43,221 bases of DNA from an uncultured Lachnospiraceae bacterium (GTDB taxonomy: Bacteria; Bacillota; Clostridia; Lachnospirales; Lachnospiraceae), in assembly GCA_947623185.1 (NCBI GenBank), contig CANQGL010000012.1:1-43221 (forward strand), read 5' to 3'. The notes beneath the pieces were generated by a model, which was not told where the DNA came from, did no database searches, and worked only from the letters and a program-made list of their open reading frames with translations. The first letter of the stretch is position 1. Each line of letters opens with the position of its first letter. A program made the translations under genes and the position numbers. Below are positions 24,307 to 33,610 of the stretch, piece by piece.

Positions 24307-25893
24307 TTATACATTCTCCGGCAGCATCGCCCCGCGCGTCTCGATGCGCGGCCCGCCCTTCTTCTCCAGATAGGCTCGCGTGATCGTCACCGAGCCGATA
24401 TTCGGGTCCTTGGGGATCTCGTACATGATGTCGAGCATGAACTCCTCGATGATCGCCCGCAGCGCCCGCGCGCCGGTCTCCTTCTTCAGGGCCTCCTCCG
24501 CGATCCACTCGAGGGCGTCCTCATCGAACCGCAGCTTCACCTCGTCCATCTCAAGGAGCTTTTGGTACTGCTTTAAGATCGCATTCTTCGGCTCCTTTAA
24601 GATGCGGACCAGGAATTCCTTCGTGAGTCCCTGGAGCGTCACCGTCACCGGCAGACGGCCCAGAAACTCCGGGATCATCCCGAAATCGCGCAGGTCTCGG
24701 TTCGTCACCTTGGCGAGAAGCATCGGATCGTTGTCGAATTTGTCCTTAAGGTCGGCCCCGAAGCCGATCGAGCCCTGCCTTGTCAGGCGCTCCTTGATGA
24801 TCCGGTCGAGATCCGGAAACGCGCCGCCGCAGATGAACAGGATGTTGTCGGTATTCACCGTCTCGAGCGGCGTCATGGCGTTCTTCTGGTTCGTCCCCAC
24901 GGGGACTTCGACGTCCGCTCCCTCCAGGAGCTTCAAAAGCTCCTGCTGCACGGATTCCCCGCTCACGTCGCGCGTGTTGGTCGTGTGTTTCTTGGCGATC
25001 TTATCGATCTCGTCGATGAACACGATCCCCATCTCCGCCCGCTCGACGTCGTTGTCGGCCGCGGCGAGAAGCTTCGAGATCACGCTCTCGATGTCGTCCC
25101 CGATGTATCCGGCCTCCGTGAGCGAGGTCGCGTCGGCGATCGCTAACGGCACGTTGAGCAGCTTCGCGAGCGTCTTGACGAGATACGTCTTTCCGCTTCC
25201 GGTCGGGCCGATCATCAGGATGTTTGACTTTTCGATCTCGATATCCTTTCCGTACTTCTCCGCGTCGGGAGACGTGCGGTCGAAAACGCGCTTATAGTGG
25301 TTGTAGACCGCGACCGAGACCGCGCGCTTGGCCTGTTCCTGTCCGATGACATACTCGTCCAGCTGCTCCTTGATCACATGCGGGGCCGGGATTTCGCTGA
25401 GCTTGAACATCTCCTTTTTCTTTCCGTCCCCGCTCTTTTTCTTCACCCGTTTTTTGCCCGTGATCGCGGTCAGATCGATCTGCCCGATCGGGATGCCAAA
25501 GCCCATGTTTCCCCACGGAAACACGTTCTGCCCGTTGTCCTTTCCGCCGCCCTTTTCGCCGTCGCCGTCCTCTTTCGGCGTATCGACGACCTCCGGATCC
25601 AGCGGCTTCTCCCCGGAGCCCTCCGCTTTCGGAGCGCCCGTCCCCGGAACCGATGCGTTCGGTATCCCCATGTTTTTCAGCTGCTCCGGCGTCATGCCGG
25701 ACATCTTTGAAAAGTCAAAACCGCTCCGGGTTATCGTATCAAACGCCTTCTGCATACAGTCGCGGCAGATGTCGATCCCGCCCGGCAGCGTCACCATCTT
25801 TCCGGCCTTGCTCTCCGGCCTGCGGCACATATAGCAGACCTTATCGTATTCGTCGTCCTGACGGCCGTTTCCGTTTTTCTCCCTGTCTTCCAA
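24307..25893 (-). CDS. clpX: ClpX-like AAA+ unfoldase with long acidic/basic linker
   Basis: The 528 residues exceed the usual 410-430. The N-terminal zinc-binding domain keeps all four cysteines (20, 23, 43, 46). A linker of about 90 residues (80-165, rich in Gly, Asp, Lys) is expanded. The AAA+ core has Walker A GPTGSGKT (229-236), pore loop GYIG (262-265, usually GYVG), Walker B VFIDEID (291-297), the ClpP-docking IGF (376-378) and a sensor-2 GAR. The IGF loop predicts that it still docks ClpP. The start is TTG at 25893 with AAGGAG six bases upstream. It ends an operon of transport and sugar genes 18 bases after araD, not beside clpP or tig, so it may be a specialised second ClpX. Confidence 0.88.
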   Translation of the reverse strand: MEDREKNGNGRQDDEYDKVCYMCRRPESKAGKMVTLPGGIDICRDCMQKAFDTITRSGFDFSKMSGMTPEQLKNMGIPNASVPGTGAPKAEGSGEKPLDPEVVDTPKEDGDGEKGGGKDNGQNVFPWGNMGFGIPIGQIDLTAITGKKRVKKKSGDGKKKEMFKLSEIPAPHVIKEQLDEYVIGQEQAKRAVSVAVYNHYKRVFDRTSPDAEKYGKDIEIEKSNILMIGPTGSGKTYLVKTLAKLLNVPLAIADATSLTEAGYIGDDIESVISKLLAAADNDVERAEMGIVFIDEIDKIAKKHTTNTRDVSGESVQQELLKLLEGADVEVPVGTNQKNAMTPLETVNTDNILFICGGAFPDLDRIIKERLTRQGSIGFGADLKDKFDNDPMLLAKVTNRDLRDFGMIPEFLGRLPVTVTLQGLTKEFLVRILKEPKNAILKQYQKLLEMDEVKLRFDEDALEWIAEEALKKETGARALRAIIEEFMLDIMYEIPKDPNIGSVTITRAYLEKKGGPRIETRGAMLPENV

Positions 25894-25911
25894 ACCGTTT
25901 CTCCTTGATCC

Positions 25912-26628
25912 TTACTTTCCGGACGGCGCGGCATTTCCCTGCCCGTAATAGGCGTTCGCGCCGTGTTTTCTGTAGTAGTGCTTGTCCATCAGTTCCTGCG
26001 GAGCCGGACGCACCTGCGGATTGATCAGCTCGCAGCGCGCCGCCATCTTGGCGACCTCCTCCAGAACGACCGCGTTGTGGACCGCCTCATGCGCGTCCTT
26101 TCCCCATGTGAACGGTCCGTGGTTCTTGCAGAGCACCGCCGGCGTCGCGTCGTAGTCGAGGCCGTTCTTCTCGAAGTGCTCCGCGATCAGAACACCCGTG
26201 TTTTTCTCGTAGGCTTCTTCGATCTCATCTTTCGTCAGGTTCCGCACACAGGGCACCTCGCCGTACAGATAATCCGCATGCGTCGTTCCGTAGCAGGGGA
26301 TCCCGCGTCCGGCCTGCGCCCAGCTGGTGGCCCAGGGAGAATGGGTGTGCACGATACCTCCGATATTCGGAAAACGCCTGTAAAGCACCGCGTGCGTCGC
26401 GGTGTCCGAAGACGGGTTCAGTTTCCCCTCGACGCGGTTCCCGTCGGTATCGACGACGACCATATCGTCCGGCGTCAGCTTATCGTAATCCACGCCGCTC
26501 GGCTTGATCACGAAAAGTCCGCTCTCGTGATCGAACCCGCTCACGTTTCCCCAGGTGAACGTCACCAGGCCGTATTTCGGCAGGAGCATGTTCGCCTCAT
26601 AAACTTCCTTTTTTAACTGTTCGAGCAT
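25912..26628 (-). CDS. araD: L-ribulose-5-phosphate 4-epimerase
   Basis: This 238-residue class II aldolase-fold enzyme converts L-ribulose 5-phosphate to D-xylulose 5-phosphate. The zinc ligands His94 and His96 (VHTHSPWAT) and His170 (KNHGPF) are present, with Asp75 in the NPSSDTATH block and GNVSGFD (27-33) for phosphate binding, matching E. coli AraD closely in order and length. It follows the AEC transporter gene by 27 bases. No araA or araB is in the window, so the other pathway genes must lie elsewhere; the related fuculose or ribulose phosphate aldolases are less likely given the match. Confidence 0.93.
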   Translation of the reverse strand: MLEQLKKEVYEANMLLPKYGLVTFTWGNVSGFDHESGLFVIKPSGVDYDKLTPDDMVVVDTDGNRVEGKLNPSSDTATHAVLYRRFPNIGGIVHTHSPWATSWAQAGRGIPCYGTTHADYLYGEVPCVRNLTKDEIEEAYEKNTGVLIAEHFEKNGLDYDATPAVLCKNHGPFTWGKDAHEAVHNAVVLEEVAKMAARCELINPQVRPAPQELMDKHYYRKHGANAYYGQGNAAPSGK

Positions 26629-26655
26629 ACCGTTTTCCTCCTATCGGTTTGATTT

Positions 26656-27576
26656 TTATTGAAAGACCGCGATCACAAGCGGCATCGTTACAATACAGAG
26701 CAGCGTCGTCATCACGTTGATCTCGCTGCAGTAGGTCGCCTCGTTGTCGTAAAGCTGCGCAAGCTGCGTGACCGTCGAGGACGCAGGCGTGATCAGGGCT
26801 AGCAGGATGATCGTCAGTATGGTCTGTTCGTTCTCGATATCCAACAGGAAACCGGCGCATTTTAAGACCGCCGCTCCCATGAGCGGCACGGCGATCAGGC
26901 GCAGAAGCGACACGATATAGATCCTTTTGTTCCGGACGATCTCGGAGACCGGGGCGGCCGCGATCATCATCCCGATCATGATCATACTGATCGGCCCGAC
27001 CATGCCGGAGACGGATCTTAAGACATCGAGCGCCACCGGCGGGAGCTCAATGCGGAGCAGGAACAGGATCAGTCCGATCGTCACCGTGATAAGGTTCATG
27101 TTGGTCACGATCTGTTTCCAGTCAAACCCCTTCTGTCCGCTCATGACGGATCTCGCATAGATCCACAGGAAAAACAGCTGCACGCTCACGAACGCGCTCG
27201 CGTAGATGACCCATTCGCTCCCGAACAGCGCCGTCACCAGCGGGATCACCATGTTCCCGGCGTTCGGGCAGATGACGGAAAGCCGCTCCACATCCGTCAG
27301 GCGGAACCCCTTTTTTAAGATCAGACCGACAAAAAACAGCAGGATGTGTAAAACGATACAGATCCCCACCGCCGTCAGAAAGCCCTTCAGGATCTCCGGC
27401 GTGTATTCGATCATAAACGCGTTGATGTTCACGCAGGGAAAAACGATGTAGATCGTCAGCATGGACAAGATCCTGCTGTCAGAGGACTGCAGGATCCTGA
27501 GCTTCACCAGCAGATACCCCATCCCCATCATCAGGAACAGTCCGATGATCTGCTGAAACAAGTGGTTTACCAGCAT
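26656..27576 (-). CDS. AEC-family membrane transporter
   Basis: This 306-residue protein has about ten hydrophobic segments and the auxin-efflux-carrier layout: a first helix with GLFLMMGMGYLLVKL, a central NAGNMVIPLVTALFG containing the conserved Asn/Pro broken helix, and a second half with related features (ITPASSTVTQLAQLY). Bacterial AEC members move malate, malonate or other organic acids; the substrate is unknown. Gene order places it between the solute-binding protein and araD with gaps of 18 and 27 bases. It is a single-component carrier and would not be the permease for the lipoprotein next door. Confidence 0.88.
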   Translation of the reverse strand: MLVNHLFQQIIGLFLMMGMGYLLVKLRILQSSDSRILSMLTIYIVFPCVNINAFMIEYTPEILKGFLTAVGICIVLHILLFFVGLILKKGFRLTDVERLSVICPNAGNMVIPLVTALFGSEWVIYASAFVSVQLFFLWIYARSVMSGQKGFDWKQIVTNMNLITVTIGLILFLLRIELPPVALDVLRSVSGMVGPISMIMIGMMIAAAPVSEIVRNKRIYIVSLLRLIAVPLMGAAVLKCAGFLLDIENEQTILTIILLALITPASSTVTQLAQLYDNEATYCSEINVMTTLLCIVTMPLVIAVFQ

Positions 27577-27594
27577 TTTCTTTTCTCCGAAGCT

Positions 27595-28869
27595 TTATAA
27601 TCCGCCCGCTCCGTTCATGGCGGTCTCCTTGAGGCGGAATTCATCCATCAGTCTTACGCACCCGGCCACGTCCGTCTTTTTGTAGAACAGATCGGTCAGC
27701 GCCGTGATCATATCGTCCGCGCTGTAGCCGATGATCTTTGACGCGGCGGTGGATACGCGCCCCAGCCGGTCGATGGAGTCCTGAGCGTCCGTTACCATTT
27801 TCGACTGGATGTTGGTCGTCTGCCCCTTAAAGCAGTTTACCGTGGAGATCCCGTCGAACGCGACATTGTAGTTTTCCGGCGACGCACAGAAATTCAGGAA
27901 ATCCAGGGCAGCCTCGACCTGGCTGCCGTTTTTGTTCACCATCATCATGTTCAGGTTTCCGCCCTCGTAGGTCCCCTCCTCCACCGTGTTCAGGAATACC
28001 GGCATCAGGGCGAAATCGGCGACGGAGTATTTGTCCTCCGCCTCGAAGTCCGTGTAGAACCAGGTGTCCCAGATAAAGGTCATGACCGCCTCACCCGAGC
28101 TCAGAGCCGGGGCGATATCCGACCAGCCGGTCTCCATGTACTCGGTCCCGAACCAGCCCTTTTCGGAGGCGTCCGCGATCCACCGGACCATATCCGTCAT
28201 CTGGGGGATATCGGAATAAAAGATCTCGTTGCCGTTCAGCTTTTCCAGCATCGCCGGGTCATCCGCAAAAATGGGATCCATTCCGAACTGGACCATCCAG
28301 GAACATCCGTTCCCGGGCCAGCAGACCGGCGTATATCCGGTATCGGCAAGGACCTGGCACAGGACGTCGAATTCCGCCTGGGTGGAAGCGGGTTTCAGCC
28401 CCAGGCTGTCCAGGATCGTCTTGTTGTAATAGCAGCCGGAAACCGAGTTTTCCCAGAACGGAAGGCCCAGAAGGTTCCCGTCCTTATCCTGACAGTAGGC
28501 GCGGGCGCTGTCCGTCAGATCGCCGGCCCAGCTTTCATCGTTCAGGTAACGGAAATTTTCGGAAACGTCAAAACGGCTCAGATCCGCGTTATGAAAATGC
28601 ATGAGGATATCCGGGGCCTTGCCGTCCGCAAAATTCTTCGAGGCTGTCCTCTCGAACTCGGCGTCCTCGTACGCGATGATATTCAGCCGGTTCCCGGTCG
28701 CCTCCTCATACTGTTTGAATATGCTCGTCATGTAGCTTTTTTCCAGATCGCTTTTCTTTCCCATGAGCGACAGCGTGATCCGTTCCGAAGCGCGGTCCCC
28801 GGAAGACTGTCCGCAGGAAGTCAGCACAACGGACGCCGCAAGAAGCAGAGCGAAACACCGCTTTTTCAT
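27595..28869 (-). CDS. extracellular solute-binding lipoprotein (sugar ABC type)
   Basis: The 424-residue protein starts MKKRCFALLLAASVVLTSC, a lipoprotein signal with lipobox LTSC, followed by a family 1 solute-binding fold, seen in ITLSLMGKKSDLEKSYM and FWENSVSGCYYNKTILD. It would bind an extracellular sugar or oligosaccharide. No ABC permease or ATPase is adjacent. The ATG at 28869 overlaps the stop of the histidine kinase gene as ATGA, so translation is coupled; a longer in-frame extension exists but has no start signal and would remove the signal peptide from the N terminus. The close coupling suggests that it delivers a ligand signal to the kinase rather than feeding a transporter. Confidence 0.9.
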   Translation of the reverse strand: MKKRCFALLLAASVVLTSCGQSSGDRASERITLSLMGKKSDLEKSYMTSIFKQYEEATGNRLNIIAYEDAEFERTASKNFADGKAPDILMHFHNADLSRFDVSENFRYLNDESWAGDLTDSARAYCQDKDGNLLGLPFWENSVSGCYYNKTILDSLGLKPASTQAEFDVLCQVLADTGYTPVCWPGNGCSWMVQFGMDPIFADDPAMLEKLNGNEIFYSDIPQMTDMVRWIADASEKGWFGTEYMETGWSDIAPALSSGEAVMTFIWDTWFYTDFEAEDKYSVADFALMPVFLNTVEEGTYEGGNLNMMMVNKNGSQVEAALDFLNFCASPENYNVAFDGISTVNCFKGQTTNIQSKMVTDAQDSIDRLGRVSTAASKIIGYSADDMITALTDLFYKKTDVAGCVRLMDEFRLKETAMNGAGGL

Positions 28870-31835
28870 CCCCCATTTTCCCCTTTCCCGGCCGCGGATC
28901 CCGGATCTCCTCCGGACGTCGCAAGGAGTTTTCCGACCAGTTCTCTCATCGCGGCCATATCGATCGGTTTCGCGAGATGCCCATCCATGCCCGCATCCAT
29001 CGCGTTTCGCACGTCCTCGGCGAACGTGTTGGCCGTCATGGCCACGATCGGTATCGTCCCGGCCTCCGGATGCCCGCAGGCCCGGATCTGCCTCGTTGCC
29101 TCGTAGCCGTTCATCACAGGCATCTGCACATCCATCAGGATCATATCGTAATATCCCGGCTCCGAGGCCATGAACTTCTCGACGGCTTCCTTTCCGTTTA
29201 CGGCAAGTTCGCACTTCGCGCCCTCGATATCCAGGATCTCCGTCAGGATCTCGGCGTTCAGACTGTTGTCTTCCGCCACGAGGAACATGCGTCCCTCCAT
29301 CGCGTTCTCGTCCACGGCCGTGCCGTGGCTCTCCTGACCGGTCAGATCGGCAAACAGCGGCTCGATCGTCTGCCAGAAGGTGGAGACAAAGAACGGTTTC
29401 GGCATAAAGGCGTTGATACCGGCCTCGCGCGCCTCCTCTTCAATATCGCTCCAGTCATAGGAGGTCAGCACAAGGATAGGGACGTCCGCCCCGATCCGCT
29501 CCCGGATCAGCCGGGCCGTCTCGACGCCGTTTAATCCCGGCATCTTCCAGTCGAGCAGGATCACGTTATAGCTTTCTCCGCGGTCATGTGCCGCGACCGC
29601 CTTTTCCACGGCAAGCGCGCCGTCCGTCACGCAGGTCACGTCCACACCGATATCGCTCATCAGTTCCCGGATATCCTCGCAGATCTCCTCCTCGTCGTCC
29701 GCCACGAGCATACGGGCGATTTTATTTCTGAACCATTCTTCCGGTTTTTCCTGATCCGGAAGCGCAAAGGACAGCTCCACCGTAAAGGTGCTGCCTTTTC
29801 CGGGCTGGCTCTCCACCTGGATAATGCCGCCCATCAGGTCCACCAGGTTCTTGGTGATGGCCATGCCGAGGCCGGTCCCCTGTATCGTATTGGTGACGGA
29901 GTTGATCTCACGGCTGAACGGCGCAAAGACGTTCTTCTGGAACTCCTCGCTCATGCCGATCCCGTTGTCCTTTACGGCAAACCGCAGCTTGACGTACTGC
30001 TGGACCGTCTGCGGCAGCTCGTTTACGATAAATTCGATGTTCCCGCCCTCCGGCGTATATTTGATCGCGTTGGAGAGCAGGTTGATGAGGATCTGGTTCA
30101 GGCGCAGCTTGTCTCCGAGAAGCTGTTCCGGCGGCGTTCCCTGGACGTAGGTGCGGAAGGTCTGGTTCTTCGCCTTCGCCTGCGGCATCAGGATAAAGCT
30201 CAGCTCCTCCAGAAGCTCCGGCAGACTGAAACGGTCCACGTTGAGGGAAGTCTTTCCGCTCTCGATCTTGCTCATGTCAAGCACATCGTTGATGAGGCTG
30301 AGCAGATGATGGCTGGACGACGTGATCTTTCTCGTATATTCCCGGACTTTCTCCGCGTTGTCCGCGTCGCGCTCCAGCAGCATGGAAAGACCTACGATGG
30401 CGTTCATCGGGGTCCGGATATCGTGGGACATATTGGAAAGGAAATTGCTCTTCGCCTCGTTGGCGCTCTTGGCCGCGTCCAGAGCCTCCTGCAGCTTTTG
30501 ATTCATCTGCTGCTCCTGCGTGCGGTCCGAAAGCACGATGATATACTTCCGCGCGTCCTGGATGCTCATATGATATACCGTCATGCGGTAGAAACGGCGC
30601 TCGCCGGTGCTCTGGTGCATGTATTCGCATTCCCGGTTCCGGCTGCCGCCCAGAGGGATCGCATCCAGCTCGTTTTTTGGGATCACGATGTTTCCGTTGA
30701 CCGCGCACTTTTCCAGCACCCGGACGTCCTTCCGGACCTCCTCGATCGGGATCCCCACCAGTCTCTCGGTATTGGGGCTGATATAGTCCACGCTGTATTT
30801 TTCGGAATCCAGCATCATGAAGATATCATCCACGCTGTTGGACAGCACGTCGAACATGCGGTCCCTGTACTGGAGCTCGATCCAGCTCTTCCGCGACTGC
30901 CTGCGGTTGCGCAGGATGATCAGGGCGATCACCGTCACGCCGATCAGCAGGAAGATCACGATCAGGACGTTCATCGTCGTTTTCTGGACGGTAAGAAAAC
31001 CGCCGCTGACGACGCTCTGCGGGACCACGCTGAGCAGAAGGAAATCCTGATATCCGACCGGCTGGTAAAGGATACAGTGGCTCACGCCGCCGATGTTGCA
31101 CTGAAGCAGCCCGGCCGCCGCATTCCGCCAGTCTCTCCGGATCTGCGCCATCTGCTCTTCGTCAAGGTCGGAGGCCGCGCCCAGATAGGTAAGGTAATTT
31201 TCAAATACGTTCCCGCCGGTCTGCGTGGAAAGCAGCACGCTGCCGTCGCCGTGGATCACAAAACACTTGGCTTTTCCGGAAAAGGCGTCCACATTCAGGG
31301 AATTTGCGATGTCTTCGTTTGAATAGCTGATGGCGATGGCGTCAAAATCAAAGCCCTCGTACCTGCCGTGCCGGACCGGAACGGCAAAAACGGTGACTTC
31401 CTGGCCCGACGGCAGGACACCGCCCGCCATGATCGGTTCCTTCTGACGCATGAGGATATCGAAAGACTCACCCAGATCGACAGGATGCTCCGCACCGTCC
31501 GGCAGCTTGTAGACCGCGTCCTCGGAAATAAAGCAGAATTCTGTAAATCCCCAGTATCTCTGCCGGTCGCCTATGAAGTCCGTGATCTCATCCTGTTCCA
31601 GGTCTCCCGCCAGGACAAAATAATCGTCCCAGCTCTCCATGAGGCCCCAGTTTCTTTCGATAAAAGCGCTGAACGTACGGTTCACCTGTCCGTAAAGCTC
31701 TTCCAGATGATTCGTACTGTCCTCGTAGATCCGTTTGGAAATGAAATTGAAATAAACGACGCCGATCAGAACGGCCGCCGCGACAGCCGCTCCGGTCAGG
31801 ATCAACGGAAGCAGTTTCCCAAATAGCTTTTTCAT
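28866..31835 (-). CDS. hybrid sensor histidine kinase with two receiver domains
   Basis: This 989-residue membrane protein opens with an N-terminal membrane helix, an extracellular sensor region (about 35-290, double-Cache-like) and a second membrane helix near 300. Inside are a PAS domain, HisKA with SHDIRTPMNAIVG, a HATPase with KDNGIGM and GTGLGMAI, and two receivers: one with LLDWKMPGLNG, the second with LMDVQMPVMNGYEA. No Hpt domain follows, so phosphate must pass to a separate protein. I use the ATG at 31835, which begins MKKLFGKLL before the membrane helix; a GTG at 31865 would add ten residues. Its stop overlaps the lipoprotein start by four bases. Confidence 0.9.
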   Translation of the reverse strand: MKKLFGKLLPLILTGAAVAAAVLIGVVYFNFISKRIYEDSTNHLEELYGQVNRTFSAFIERNWGLMESWDDYFVLAGDLEQDEITDFIGDRQRYWGFTEFCFISEDAVYKLPDGAEHPVDLGESFDILMRQKEPIMAGGVLPSGQEVTVFAVPVRHGRYEGFDFDAIAISYSNEDIANSLNVDAFSGKAKCFVIHGDGSVLLSTQTGGNVFENYLTYLGAASDLDEEQMAQIRRDWRNAAAGLLQCNIGGVSHCILYQPVGYQDFLLLSVVPQSVVSGGFLTVQKTTMNVLIVIFLLIGVTVIALIILRNRRQSRKSWIELQYRDRMFDVLSNSVDDIFMMLDSEKYSVDYISPNTERLVGIPIEEVRKDVRVLEKCAVNGNIVIPKNELDAIPLGGSRNRECEYMHQSTGERRFYRMTVYHMSIQDARKYIIVLSDRTQEQQMNQKLQEALDAAKSANEAKSNFLSNMSHDIRTPMNAIVGLSMLLERDADNAEKVREYTRKITSSSHHLLSLINDVLDMSKIESGKTSLNVDRFSLPELLEELSFILMPQAKAKNQTFRTYVQGTPPEQLLGDKLRLNQILINLLSNAIKYTPEGGNIEFIVNELPQTVQQYVKLRFAVKDNGIGMSEEFQKNVFAPFSREINSVTNTIQGTGLGMAITKNLVDLMGGIIQVESQPGKGSTFTVELSFALPDQEKPEEWFRNKIARMLVADDEEEICEDIRELMSDIGVDVTCVTDGALAVEKAVAAHDRGESYNVILLDWKMPGLNGVETARLIRERIGADVPILVLTSYDWSDIEEEAREAGINAFMPKPFFVSTFWQTIEPLFADLTGQESHGTAVDENAMEGRMFLVAEDNSLNAEILTEILDIEGAKCELAVNGKEAVEKFMASEPGYYDMILMDVQMPVMNGYEATRQIRACGHPEAGTIPIVAMTANTFAEDVRNAMDAGMDGHLAKPIDMAAMRELVGKLLATSGGDPGSAAGKGENGG

Positions 31836-31841
31836 GAAATA

Positions 31842-31927
31842 CCCCGCGCTCCATAATACCGTCACACATTCCCGCAGAACGGGACTATAAACAGTATTAT
31901 CTTATCACAAGAGCGCGGGGAAATCAA
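31842..31927 (-). promoter_or_regulatory. promoter region of the hybrid kinase operon with a spaced inverted repeat
   Basis: TTGATT (31927-31922) and TAAGAT (31904-31899) on the minus strand are 17 bases apart. CCCCGCGCTC/GAGCGCGGGG form a perfect 10-base inverted repeat at 31842-31851 and 31911-31920. One arm lies in the promoter spacer; the other covers the GGAG ribosome binding region 7-16 bases before the ATG. Confidence 0.4.
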
Positions 31928-31987
31928 TTCACCCTTTTAATTTAGAGCAATATTTTCCGTTTTACGGTCCCGGTCTGCGGTCCCGTC

Positions 31988-33610
31988 TTACTGTTCCGAT
32001 TCTTCCTGGGGGCGTTTTCCGAGCGTGACCTGCACTTCCCGCTCCACATAATCGCCGCCATCCTGGTACTCGACGGTCAGCGTCACCGTATCGCCGGCCT
32101 TATAGTATGTCAGCATCTCCGTCAGATCGGCGCTGCTCGATACGCGCTCGCCGTCGACTTTGGTGATGATGTCGCGTTCGTGCAGATCGGAAGCCGCCGC
32201 CGCAGTCCCGTCGATGATCTGATAGATGAACGCGCCCTGCGGCATCCCGTAGAGGGCCGCGGCCTGTGCGTCCACGTTGCGGAGCTGCACGCCGAGATAG
32301 CCTCTTTCAGCCTCCTCGACTTCGATCTTCGTCGTGCGGTTCATCAGCTCGTCGATGATGTCCTTGACCTGGGAGACCGGGATCGCGTAGCCCATGCCCT
32401 CCGTGTTGCTGGCGGAAGACTTGGCCTCGTTGATGCCGATGACCTCGCCGGCCGAGTTGATCAGCGCGCCGCCGCTGTTGCCGGGGTTGATCGCGGCGTC
32501 CGTCTGGATCATTTTCTTCGTCACGCCTTCAAGCTTGATCTCACGGTCCAGAGCGCTCACATAGCCGACCGTCACGCTCTGTCCGCGGCCGAGCGCGTTT
32601 CCGATGGCAACGACGCCCTCACCGAGCTTCAGTGCTCCGGAATCGCCCAGGACAGCCGTCTTGATCTGATCCTTCGTCTCCTGTTTGATCTGGTCGAGCG
32701 GGATCGCGATGACCGCCAGATCCGCCTCCGCGTCCGTTCCCTTGACCGCCGCGTTGACGCTCTCGTTGTCGATGAACGTCACGACAAGATCGTTGGCGTT
32801 TTCGATCACATGGTTGTTCGTCACGACCAGAAGCTCTTTGTCGTTCTCACCCACGATGATGCCGGATCCGCCGCTCGGGACCTCATAGGTCTGGGACTGT
32901 CCGAACCATCCGAAGCTCTGGTACACCATGGTATTGGTGATTGCCACGACCGACGGCATCACGCTGTCCACGATGCCGGAGACATCGGCCAGGGCGACCG
33001 TACCGCTCTGCGCGGCATTTCCCGAGGCCACCGCCGGAGTGGTCTGCACCGTCGCCTTCGGGCTCTCCGTCTCGGCGGGAGCCGCCTGCGTGGGCGCCGG
33101 CATCAGGACTTCCGCCACCCGGTTCACGCCGAACATCGTTCCGCCGGCCACAACGCCGAACAGAAGCGCCGCCGCCGTTACCAGGGCCGTGGTCTTGACG
33201 AGCGATCCGCCCTTGTGCGGCCTGTTCTTCTGATGATGTTGATTCGGGTTCTGGCCGTTCGGGCCGTGACCGTTCGGGTTCTGGCCGTTCGGGTTCTGGC
33301 CGTTCGGATTCTGGTAGTAACCGTACTGCTGGTACGGGTTGTGATACGGGTTCTGTCCGTTCGGGTTCTGATAGTAGCCGTACGGGTAGGGGTTGGGGCC
33401 GCCCTGTACGTTCTGGCCGTTCTGCATGTTCTGTCCGGCCTGGGCGCTCTGGCCGTTCTGTACATTCTGAGCGCCCTGTGTGCTCTGGCTGCCCTGTATG
33501 TTCTGGCTGCCCTGCGTATTCTGCGGGTTCTGGCTCACGGGCGTTCCGTTTTCCTGCCGGCTTCCGCTCTCCTCATTTTTTTCTGCGTTCCATGTATCTT
33601 CATTAAACAT
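31988..33610 (-). CDS. htrA: HtrA/DegP-type membrane-anchored serine protease
   Basis: This 540-residue quality-control protease has a cytoplasmic N-terminal low-complexity region of about 130 residues built from Asn, Gln, Gly, Pro and Tyr (short repeats such as NPNGQ), one membrane helix (about 138-162) and an extracellular trypsin-like domain with His267 (TNNHVIE), Asp297 (DADLAVI context EADLAV) and Ser379 (PGNSGGAL). A single PDZ domain follows (about 430-530). The layout fits Gram-positive HtrA/HtrB. The long N/Q/G-rich tail is far beyond the usual short one and is encoded by 15-base DNA repeats. The leader hairpin just before the ATG overlaps the ribosome binding site. Confidence 0.93.
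   Translation of the reverse strand: MFNEDTWNAEKNEESGSRQENGTPVSQNPQNTQGSQNIQGSQSTQGAQNVQNGQSAQAGQNMQNGQNVQGGPNPYPYGYYQNPNGQNPYHNPYQQYGYYQNPNGQNPNGQNPNGHGPNGQNPNQHHQKNRPHKGGSLVKTTALVTAAALLFGVVAGGTMFGVNRVAEVLMPAPTQAAPAETESPKATVQTTPAVASGNAAQSGTVALADVSGIVDSVMPSVVAITNTMVYQSFGWFGQSQTYEVPSGGSGIIVGENDKELLVVTNNHVIENANDLVVTFIDNESVNAAVKGTDAEADLAVIAIPLDQIKQETKDQIKTAVLGDSGALKLGEGVVAIGNALGRGQSVTVGYVSALDREIKLEGVTKKMIQTDAAINPGNSGGALINSAGEVIGINEAKSSASNTEGMGYAIPVSQVKDIIDELMNRTTKIEVEEAERGYLGVQLRNVDAQAAALYGMPQGAFIYQIIDGTAAAASDLHERDIITKVDGERVSSSADLTEMLTYYKAGDTVTLTVEYQDGGDYVEREVQVTLGKRPQEESEQ
33244..33315 (-). repeat. tandem 15-base repeats inside htrA
   Basis: Units close to GTTCTGGCCGTTCGG repeat with a 15-base period, encoding NPNGQ repeats in the cytoplasmic tail. 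Because 15 is a multiple of three, unit gain or loss would keep the frame, so tail length may vary between strains. Confidence 0.6.

Noticed and set aside
28870..29214. N-terminal extension of the solute-binding protein frame
   Set aside because: It overlaps the second receiver domain of the kinase in another frame and would bury the lipoprotein signal peptide.
29586..31322. Plus-strand open frame of 578 codons antisense to the hybrid kinase
   Set aside because: The kinase has clear domains across the same span; the antisense product is Arg/His/Val-rich and without a fold.
33244..33315. Regular short repeats considered as a CRISPR-like array
   Set aside because: The repeats are contiguous 15-base coding units with no spacers.
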